The translations under genes were made by a program, and so were the position numbers. 64,000 bases of DNA. Source: Micractinium sp. NFX-FRZ (taxonomy: Eukaryota > Chlorophyta > Trebouxiophyceae > Chlorellales > Chlorellaceae). Shown one piece after another: positions 34,401 to 43,800 of this stretch; the first letter of the stretch is position 1, and each line of letters opens with the position of its first letter. The notes beneath the pieces were generated by a model. It searched no databases, was not told the DNA's origin, and was given only the letters and a program-made list of their open reading frames with translations. The stretch is taken from positions 124,001 to 188,000 of the forward strand of contig JAPTJF010000017.1 of assembly GCA_029339195.1 (NCBI GenBank), read 5' to 3'.

Positions 34401-36744
34401 GGAGATGCACCCTTACGGCTCATGAAGGAGTGAGTGGGGCGGTTGACTGTGTGTACACATTGTGCTTATAGGTTTGGCAGGTGGTGTGGTAGCGTGGGGG
34501 AGGGGGGCAGGAGGCGATGCCCGCAGATCGGGGACGCACCCCTGCGGCTCTTGGAGGAGTGAGCGGGGCAGGGCAATGACGTCTGCTTGGTGGTTGACAA
34601 GCGTGAGGGGCAGGGGGGCGGCGAGAGGAGGGGAGGCATGATATGTGCAACTAGGCGGATGCCACCCCTGCTGCGCCCTGCGAAACCCTGTGTGGCCCTC
34701 TCTCACACACCCCCTCACCCAGCCCTTGTCTCTCCCCCTGCCCCTCTCCCTGCCTCTCCCCTCCCCCTGCCCTGCAGCCACAAGCGCTCCTCCTGCATCG
34801 CCCAGCTGCTAGACATGGGCTTTGATGCCGCCCTGGCGTCTGCCGCCGCCGACGCCAGCGGGTGCGACGTGAGCATGGCGGCGGCACTGCTGATGGAGGG
34901 GGCGCTGCTCATGGGGAGCAAGCCCGTGAGCGTGACTGGGTGAGTGGGCTGCTGGTGCCTGGCATGAGTGGGGCCGCGGTCTAGGGCGGCTGGCTGGCTG
35001 GGCTGGGTCGGGTACCGGCGGGGGAGGGGGGCGGGTGGCAGAGCAGCCTCATGGCATGTTGCTGCAAGCTCCTTCGTGCTTTACTGGCGAGACTTGTTTG
35101 CCTGGTGTGCCTGCGCTGTGCCTGTGCACCTGGAGATCCCACCTGTACCGCCGCCCCTGCAGCCCCACCTCCACCCCTGCCCAACACCCTCACCTCCCTG
35201 CCCCCGCGCTTCTTGTTCCCGCCGCATTTAGGGCGGCGCAAGAGCTGCTGGTCTGTGCGCCTCTTCAAACCCAGGCCTTGGTGATGGTGAACTGGCCATG
35301 GTGCACCCCATTAACTCCAAAGCCCCGCCCCGCTCCTTTCCTGCCTGCCTGCAGTGAGGCGCACGAGCTGCTGGCCTATGCCGCCTCTTTAGGGCTCCTG
35401 ATGCGCCCCGCCTTGTGCCTTGCCCTGGCCCCTCCCCCCACTCACAACCAGGCCTCTCCTCTGCACTCTGTTGCCGCCCCGTGCAGGGAGGCGCAAGAGC
35501 TGCTGGCGTATGCCGCCTCTTTAGGGCTGGCGCTGGCCGACGTCGAAATGGCTTTGGTGCTGGGCAGCGGCGACTGGGACCAGGCCCGCATGCAGCTGCA
35601 CGAGCAAGCCGAGGCAGCCGCTGTGGCGGCCAGCGCGGGCGATGCAGCGGTGGCGGCGCAGGCGGCGGCCACGGTTAGCAGCCGGGAGCAGGCTGAGCTG
35701 GCGGCGGCGCTGGAGGCCAGCACCAGTGCCGCGGCGATGGCGTACAACACGTCGCGCCAGGCGGCTGCGGCGGCTGTCAGCGCACGAGAACAAGCTGAGC
35801 TGGCGGCGGCGCTGGAGGCCAGCAGGGCGGAGCAGGCGGCGGCGCAGCAGTACAACCGCTTCCAGCAGCAGACGCCCGTGCTGCCCTGGGCGACGCCCAC
35901 GCCAGCAGCCACGCTTGCAGCAGCACCCGCGCCCGGCGGCAGCGGCAGTAACGCCACGGGGCTCGGTGCCGTCGGCACCGCCTCTGATGTGGGGTGGGGC
36001 GCTGCGCCCGCAGCGGGGGCGTCAGCTGCCCACTCGCTCCCGCCGCTGCCACAGCCTCGACAGGAGCAGCAGTACGCCGGCAGCAGCGTCGGCGGCGGGC
36101 TAGGCGGCGGCAACGGCTCTCTTTGGTACTATGACGAGAGCGCCAAAAACGGGATGCCAGAATACCGGGGCGGCTGGGACGTGGGCCCCGCCGCCGTGGC
36201 AGCTGCAGCCAGCGGGCGCAGCAGCGCCGCTTCCTTTGCCTCACAGCCTCACGCGGCGCCAGCAGCCGACCCCTGGCAGCCGCTCAAGCCGACGGCGTCA
36301 TTGGGGCAGCTCAGCAGCGCAGCAGGCACAGCGCGCCTGCCGCACCCTGACAGCGCAGCGAGCATCACGTCTGCCCTGCTCCCTGCGGCGCCGCCCCCAG
36401 CCGCCGCGCCAAACAGCTGGGGCGCTGTTCCCCCGCTGGCGCTGGCCGCTTCCCATTCGGGAGCGACAGCAGGGGGTGCAGCAAACAGTGGCAGCTTTGG
36501 TGCTGGATATGCCTCTGGCCTGGCAGCAGCAGCAGCAGCGCCGGCAGCAGCGTTCAATCAGCAGCAGCCCGCAGTCTCAGTTACCTTCAGCCCAGTCACC
36601 AGCCCAAGCACGCCCATCGGCGGCTGGGGGCGCGCGCAGCAGGCACAGCAGCAGGCTGCGGCGCCCGTCACGCCGGCATTACCTCAGCAGCCAGATGGCG
36701 CAGCCGAGATAGATGAGCTCATGCAGCTGATGGGCATTTCTTGA
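31432..36744 (+). CDS. PHD-like zinc-finger protein with coiled coil and UBA domain
   Basis: Proposed exons: 31432-31464, 31692-31743, 32051-32154, 32235 to about 32303, 32462-32549, 32788-33194, 33544-33609, 33864-33919, 34128-34206, 34347-34429, 34778-34939, 35487-36744; about 818 aa. Joined exons 2-4 give a C4HC3-type finger: CSVC-x14-CNGC, YHVEC, HCPDC. More cysteine pairs follow (RCPAGLAGGSDCGG; CQDWDDYGECFIHKCPRC), perhaps a second zinc site. A charged helix (EELQERERAWVARQKAKE, REQRQNELKRHEAA, RERERLEHEEA) precedes a UBA domain (IAQLLDMGFDAALASAAADA) near residues 330-375. A second UBA-like stretch (ELLAYAASLGLALADVEMAL) opens the long Ala/Gln/Ser-rich tail. Suggests a ubiquitin-linked nuclear or regulatory protein; I do not recognise the family. 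Least certain: exon 4 donor and its AAG acceptor at 32234. Confidence 0.7.
33164..33283 (+). repeat. Duplicated splice-donor segment (PHD/UBA exon 6)
   Basis: The 37 bases 33164-33200, covering the exon 6 end and donor (CTCCAG then gtgccg), recur with 3 mismatches at 33247-33283 inside the intron, 83 bp away. Confidence 0.9.
34380..34572 (+). repeat. Duplicated splice-donor segment (PHD/UBA exon 10)
   Basis: About 60 bases around the exon 10 end (34380-34442, donor GGA then gtgagt) recur in decayed form at about 34508-34572 with an intact GGA-gtgagc, 129 bp downstream. Confidence 0.85.
35227..35530 (+). repeat. Triplicated splice-acceptor segment (PHD/UBA exon 12)
   Basis: Three copies of the acceptor plus exon start, with AG ending at 35231, 35354 and 35486, each followed by a version of GCGCAAGAGCTGCTG. 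Spacings are 123 and 132 bp, both multiples of 3, and the frame is open from the first copy into the exon. Confidence 0.9.
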
Positions 36745-38259
36745 ATGAATGTCGAACGAATGCGGGTGTGCTGCCTGCCCCCGAATGGGGCTTGGCGCTT
36801 GAGCGGTGCAGCTGGCGGGCAGCGATGCAGTGCGCGGCTGCTTGGTTTGGGGGCTTGTGGGGTCTGAGCCAACCGCCAAGCAGCCACACTGGCGGCGCTG
36901 CCAGCAGGGCGCTGGGCAACCAAGGCAGCAAGCAAAGCAAGCCATACGTAAAATAAAGGCGGCTTCTGAGCGCCGAGTGCAGTACGCCGGGGCCAGCTCA
37001 TTTCAAGCTGTGCCATCGGGATGTTACTGACTCAGCATCTGGATGCCGCTCACCCTGATCCCTCTGCTTTGCTGCCTGTCTTGCTGCGGTGCCCGGCTTG
37101 ACCGTCGCTTTGATGTGTTCACTTCAGCAAAATGTGGGAAGCAACGGATATTGGGAATGGAGATGGCAGAAGCAATGGAAGTGAGTACCTCAGCACAGGG
37201 AGGGGTGGCAGAGGAAGCAGAGTGCGGTGGATGTGTGCGGTGGAGTAGAGCAGGAGCGGCAAGGTACGTCAAAGAGGCATGCCCACAGGTTGGTTGGTGA
37301 CGCGTCTCGACACGGTGACGAAAGGGAGCGCTGTTGGTGTCGAAGGAGTGGAGTGACCGAGCATGGGTGCAACTTGCTTGGAAGACGGGTCTTGGTGCAT
37401 GGCAGTGCGCAGTGGGTGTCAAAGCTGTGTGCGGTGAGTCCACAACTGCAGGTGCTTGTGCGAAGGAGCACAGGTGAGGCAGGCAGGCGTGTGCAGGAGC
37501 GCAGGAATCAAAGCAGGTGCGGTATGTGCCGTAATGTGCAGGGGTGCGGGGTATCACATGACGTGGGTGCTTGTGCTGTGTTGTGCTGTGCTGTCCTGTG
37601 TTGTATTGTGTCATGCAAGGAGCCTTGGTTGGAGTTGTTGCCCATGCCAGCCGTCATCGACAGCGTGCTGCGGGGTCAGCCCGAATGCACGCTGCTGGCA
37701 GGGCAGGCGCCTGGTCTGCGCAGAGAGTGCCAGGTCAGCACTGATGCAGGGTCAGTCCACCACGCCAGCTCAGCGACGGCGCCAGGTCGGTCCAAGGTGC
37801 CACGTCAGCAGGTGTTGCCCTGCCAGGTCAGCCCAGGGTGTCCACTGGAAAGAGGGTGGACAGCAGCCCGTAGCAGATGCCCACCGCTGCAGGGGGCGGG
37901 GGGCGGGGCGGAGCCGGGATGCGTCGGCATGCACAGCTGGGAAAGGCACACCCGCGGATACTGTCACCCCGCAGGCGCTTCTTTCTATGCACAGCAGAAC
38001 AATGACCCAGGCAAAGGGGTGCAGGCTGGCCAGGGCCACACAGGCCACACAGGCTGCCTGCCAAGTGGGTTACCATGTGGGTGGCCATGTCACATGCAAG
38101 CCAATGGCCCCAGCAGTCACAACTTCTCAGCGCACGCCCGTGCAGGCTGCCCAGCGCCACACCTGCGGTCGTGAGCACGCCCTGTGACGCCAGGTCAGCG
38201 GCCTTGTCTGCAGCAGAGGAGCGCAGAGGGGGGCAGTTGCGGGCACGAGGCCTTGGGCT
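36745..38259. other. Convergent intergenic region, 1.5 kb
   Basis: No recognised gene. It has a 315-codon Cys-rich open frame on + without an ATG start (rejected) and several CCAGGTCAG-like motifs between 37729 and 38195. Probably 3' UTR sequence of the two converging genes. Confidence 0.45.
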
Positions 38260-40148
38260 TTAGAATGTACAGCAGCAGCTCAGGCTTCCCGGGGTGAAGA
38301 GCCACCAGCTGGTATGGACGAATGCTTGGAGTGGCAAGTGCAGGCGAAAGAGGCAGAAAGTGGAGGCAAGCAGTCCATGCCGCCATGTGCAGGTGCGTGC
38401 AGCTGGCATGCAGCCACAGGTGCGCCAAGTCACGGCCAGGCAAGCAGGGGAACCGCCAGCCAGGCAGCGCCTGGTACTCACCCAGCCACCCGCCCTCTCC
38501 TGCCACCTCCTCCTCCTCCTCCTCCGTCTCTCCTGCTGTCTCCATCACCTCCTCCCCCTCCTCTTCCCCCTGCTGCCGCTTTGCTGCCGCCGCCTCCTGC
38601 TGAGCGCTCCGCCGGCGCTGCTGCTGCTGCTGCTGCTGCTGCTGTACGGCAGGCCCTGCCGCCTCGGCCTTGCGCTTCCTCAGGCTGTGAGGAGGCCCCT
38701 CAGCATGGGCTTGCTCCCCAGCAGGCACTGCTGCCGCCTGCGCTGCCCCGCTGCCGCCAGCACGCGTGGCACCGCCGCTGCTGCGCGCCGCCGCCGCCCG
38801 CCGGCCCACGGACCTGGAAGCAGTGCCAGGTGCCGGCTGCACGGCAGCTGCCTCCTCCTCCTCTTCGCTGCTTGACGTCTCCTCCTCCTCCACCTCCCCC
38901 TCCTTCTGTGCCTTCTTTGCCGTCCCAAAAATCCGTGCCACCTCCTCGGCTTCCTGTTTGATCCGCACCGCTGCTGCCGCGGCCGAGCGCCGACGGGAGG
39001 GCGTCCTGCCGCTGCCGCTGGCTGGCGCAGCCGACTTCGCCGTGCCGCTGCCGCCGGCTGCCGCGGCCGACTTCCGCCTGCCGCTGCCACCAGCTGGCGC
39101 GGCAGCCGACTTGCGTGCTGACTTGGGCGGGCGGCGCACATCCTCCTCCTCCTCCTCCTCGCCGTCCTCATGCCCCTCATCCACCTTGCCCACCACCCAA
39201 GTCTTCACCAGGCTTGCAGGGAAATGATAGGGGTCGCCTCCAACCTGCGTACAGGCAGGCGGGCAGGCAGGCAGATGGCCCGGTTGTAACAGCGGTGAGC
39301 AAAGCCAACTAATTTTGGGGAGCACACACATGCCCTGGCCAGGGAAGCAGTGTGGGGAGTTTGCAGGCCTCTGAGCTGACCAAGCATGCGCTGACGAGCG
39401 CATGCATGAACACCGTGCATGTGATGCCTCGGCACACACGCAGCGGCACGCCTGGCACAGCCGTTGGGAGGCAGCACACAGCACAACCCGGCATGATGCA
39501 GCTGGCACCGCCGGTGAAGCGGCTTGGAACGACATGCATGGCATGCAGTGCTCCGTGCGCAAGCAGCACGGTGGGGCATGTGTGCGAGGAATGGAAGCAG
39601 CGGGCACGCGCACACTTGGATGACAGGCCCCCTCCAGTAGCCCCCTCACCACCCATCTGAGGCCCAGCCAACATGTGGCATGCGCACAACCACCAGCACC
39701 CACCTCAAACTGCACAATCAGGTGTGGCCCGTCCTCATACTCCTTTGGGTCCACGCCCGTCACATGCGCCTCCCACCCCTTGAACCCAGCAGACACCTTT
39801 TCCTGCAGCAGTTTCAGGTGGGCAGTGTGAGGGAGGCCAGGGCCAGGTGGCCTGGGCAGGAAGGAGCGGAGGCTGCCTGCCTGCAACGGCTGGACCCCGC
39901 ACCGAAACCAGCACGGTGGGCAGGGCTGCCGCCTGGTGTGCAGGTACTAGTTTGACCTTTGCATTAGCACGGCGGCGCGTGCAGCCGTGGTTCAACAGAC
40001 TGCTGCCACAAACAAGCGCCCGCAAACTTGCCTTTGGGAAGACGCTGCGGGGCACCAACAGCCGGCGGCCCGTCAGGTGGGCGGGCGCAGCGGCAACCGC
40101 CGCCCGCCCGTTAGACTTGCGCCGGGAGGCTGCGGGGGTGGCGGGCAT
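38260..40148 (-). CDS. Uncharacterised, probably nuclear, protein with basic/acidic low-complexity tail
   Basis: Minus-strand exons 40148-40032, 39802-39704, 39244-38482 and probably 38324-38260; about 347 aa. The first intron starts with GC (CCAAAG then gcaagt), a textbook GC-AG donor. The N-terminal part, LTGRRLLVPRSVFPK joined to EKVSAGFKGWEAHV, HLIVQFE and VGGDPYHFPASLVKTWVV (about residues 24-88), looks like a small beta-barrel reader domain (Tudor or chromo-like), but I cannot name the family. The rest is KSA/Gly/Ser repeats, acidic runs and a poly-Gln stretch (about 38618-38645), typical of chromatin proteins. The 3' end is uncertain: reading through the last intron stays open to a stop at 38195. 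Confidence 0.55.
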
Positions 40149-40814
40149 TGTGCTGGGGTCTCCTGGATGCACTGCTGCGGGCGGTGTCTCCACTGCCAGC
40201 TCGGGGAACGCAACGGGCAGGCGAATCAAACGACAGCCCAGTGTTGTCGACAGCGATCTGAGCGGCGCGAACCCAGAATCGTCTGATCACGCGTGCACTG
40301 CCAACCTGGGTCTCGCTTTCAACCAGGCCTCCCAAGGCTGCCTAGGTGGCACTTGTGCCGTCTTCCCCCGCACGGTGCCTCCCGTGCACTTGAACGCCTT
40401 GCCTGTCGTGACCCTACCTCCATCACACCACCCACAAACCCTTCAGCCAGAGGTAGGGCTCTGCCCGTCTTGGGTCTCGAAAACCGGGGCGGCTGCGCCC
40501 TGCCAGCCTTCCGCAGTCACTCCAACCGGTTGCCTGATCACGTTTCACTCACGGTTTGGCACTCACCGACCTAGGCGCCGCCTGTGCGGTTTGCGTGCCG
40601 GTGCCCTCAGCTCTGCGGGGCTCTGGCCTGCTCCAAGGCGCCAATTGGGGTTGTGGTCGCAACAATGGTGCTCAGAACGCCGGTGGAGGGACGCCCCGAC
40701 CTGCGTCCCCTGCCCCCGCCGCTGCCTGCTCAAAGGCGCGCCCGCCGCCACCCACCCTCGTTGTGCAGGTCCCTCTCCCTGCTACATCAGCTGCTGCACC
40801 GCCCAGCCTGCGCC
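40149..40814. promoter_or_regulatory. Divergent 5' region, 666 bp
   Basis: Lies between two divergent start codons (40148 minus, 40815 plus). No separate gene seen; presumed to hold both promoters and 5' UTRs. Confidence 0.45.
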
Positions 40815-43800
40815 ATGCGGTCCCGGGCGCTAGCAGCAACCGTGCGGCGGCTGGCGGCGGCAGGTGTGTGCAGGGGTGCGTTGCACGGTGACACGAGAAT
40901 CCGGCCCGGGTGGCGGCCTGTCGGTGCCAGCAGCGGTGTGTGGCCTACGCCTGCAAGTGTCAAGAACCTCACCCTTGCACCTTGCTAGGAGCCCTTGTGG
41001 CCACTACACTTGCCCGTGACTCACACGGCATGTATTGCCAACCCATGCCCGCAGGCGAGCCGTTCGTGGCCAGCGCAGCAGGGGGCAGGACGGCAGCGGC
41101 GGCAGCAGCGGCAGCAAGCGGCGCAGTCCTGGCAGCCAGGGCGGCCCCGCTGGGCGGCGGCGCGGCGGCAGCCTGCCTGCCTGCAGCTGCGGCCCGCCTG
41201 CAGGCATGGGCCGGCTTTGCGTCGGCGGCGTCACCTCACAGCGGGCACAGCGTGGCGCAGAAGGTGAGCAGGCTGGGGTGGCAGGGTTTTTTTTTGGAGC
41301 ACCTCTGGGTGTATGCACACTGCCTGCAACACCCAGCATTGCAGGCAGAGCAGGGGTGCAGCCTGCGGCACAACGCGGTTGTGCAGTGCAGTGCAGTGCA
41401 GCCCATGATCCCGGCCTGCCCACCCGGCCACCCACCCGGCCACCCTGCCTGCCCTGCCCGTACTGCTCCTGGCGTCGCGCTGGCTGCACTTTGCGGCCCT
41501 CCAGGTGCCACCGCTGGCTGGGCTGGGTGCATATTATGCTGGCGAGGTGCACTGAAATCGAGGCTGATGCCGGCGCTAGGCAGCGGGCACATGATTAATG
41601 GCATGTAACCCGCTGCCTAGCGCCGCAAGAGCCTTGACATCAGTGCATCTCGCCAGCAGAACACCCGCTCAGCCTGCCCCCCTGCCCTGCGCTTCGCGCC
41701 GCATGCCTGCTGTGCACACCGCCTGCCCCCTGCCCGGCCCCATCTCCCTCCCGCCACGGCAGCAGTCCCCACGGGACCAAATCACGGGTCATGCAGTTAG
41801 TTACCTGCACACAACTGCCCTTGACCTGCTCTTCAGGGTGCTGCGGCTGCTAACGACCGCGTGCCTCCTGGGATGCTCACTTCTGGTCTCTGGTGCTGGA
41901 TGCCAATGCTGACTCAAGTTTTTTGCATGTGCCGCTCTCCCCCCAGGTCCTGGCAGCTGATCAGGACAGCGTGTCACCGGACGTGATAGAGGCGGTGTCA
42001 GAGCTGGACCCAGCGGTGAGATGCGTGGACTGGTGTCGTAACGCATCATAGCGGTAGAGCACTGGGTCATGTGATGCGGTTTCCTGAAGGTTTCCTGGTG
42101 TGCTTGAGGCGGTGCCACAGCTGGAGCCAGCGGTGAGTTGCGTGGCAAACATGTGGTGCGTTCCGGCATCAGGTTTGGACGGCATGAGCAGTTGTTGTTG
42201 CATCCTAGCACTAGAGTTGGATTTCGTGACCTGTGATGCCGATTCCTGGAGCCGACGGCGAGTTGCATGGCCAGCGTGTGTGGCAGAAGTGTGGCAGGAG
42301 CCCCGCGCCATCGCTGCTGCCCCATTGTGCCGCTGCCCCGGCACAGAACGCCCCTGCGCCACCTTCCCCTGGACTGCGTCTTGCTGCTGCCCTGCTTCCG
42401 GGAGCCCGCCCCCACTTTTGCTCTACACAGCCTGGCATCTGCGGGGTGCGTCGCCGCCGTGACAGCAACTCCCCAGACCCACTCCTCTCCCCCACACCCG
42501 CGCCCTCGCCGCCCGCCCCCCGGCCCCGCAGGGCGTGCCGTCTGTGGCGCGTGCCGCCTCGGTGACGGGCATCCACGACCCAGCCCTGCTGGAGACGCTG
42601 GCGGCGGCGGCCGTGCGCGCCCTGCCGCAGCTCTCCGCCTCGGACATCTGCAGCGTGGTGGAGTCCTTCTCAGGTGAGGTGGGCGGGCGGGGGGGAAAGG
42701 GGGGGCGGGGGCGGGCTTTTGGTGGTGAAACACACATGCTCTGGGGGGCTGACATCTGCAGCGTGGTCGAGTCCTTCTCGGGTGTGGCGGGCGCCGGGGA
42801 GGAGGGGTTTATTTCGAGTAGGTTCCTTTTAAAGGCGGAAATGCACACAATCTTGGGGCCGGTTGCTTGGGGTCCTTCTCCAGTGGGGCATGCAAAGGGG
42901 AGAATGCAGGGGCCGGGTTTGAAGGCTTGGTGAAGCGCCTTCTTTCGCCAGCGAGGCATGCAAAGGGGATAATGCAGGGGCCGGGGTTGGCACAGGGTTA
43001 GGGACACCCCACCTGCAACAAACCTGAGTTGACTCTTTCCTTTCTCCCTGCTGCCGCCTGCAGAGATGGACTGCTACAACATTGAGTTCAAGGATGCAAC
43101 CGCCGACATTGTGCTGCAGAGGTGGGTGGGGGGTGACGGGGGGGTGCAGGCAGTGCGGCCGGCAGCGTAGGGAAGGTTGCACGGTGGGCTGCAGCAAGGG
43201 GTGCGTGCGTCAGTGCTTACTGGCCCCCATGCTCCCTGCAGAGCTGCCCCTCTTGTGTGCCAGCACCACTGCTGTTTTCCCAGGGCCGTTCCCAGCCCGT
43301 TCAACGTCCCCTCGTCTCTTCCCCTTCCGCCCTGCCATGCTGGGCAAGTCCAGTAGCGGCATGCCGGGCCACCCTCAATTTCCTCCTTTGCTTCCTCCTC
43401 CTCCCGTCCCTCCTTCCCCCCCTGCCAGGCTGGACGAGTTCAGCGGCGACATGCTGGGCCACCTGCTGCGCTCGTTTGGCGACATGAACTATTACGACGA
43501 CGAGCTGCTGGAGGGGGTGGTGACACACGTGTCGCAGCACCCAGAGAAGTTCTCGGCCGAGAACATTGCCGACGTGGTAAGGGGGAGGAGCGTGGGTGTG
43601 CGTTGAGGGTGGGGGTCGGGGGGAGAGGGCTACCTGCTTGGTGCAAATTTTGTATTGGGCTTGGGCAAGGCATGGTAGTGTTCAAGGTGTGTGGGAGGGT
43701 TCTTGTTGTCGTGACAACGAGCTGCTGGAGGGGCGCAGCACCCAGAGAAAGTCCTCGGCTGAAAACGTCGCCGTTGTGGTGCGGGGAGGAGGGGAGAGCA

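Noticed and set aside
37227..38174. 315-codon Cys-rich open frame on the plus strand
   Set aside because: No ATG start, no recognisable domain, sits between two converging 3' ends, and includes repeated non-coding motifs.
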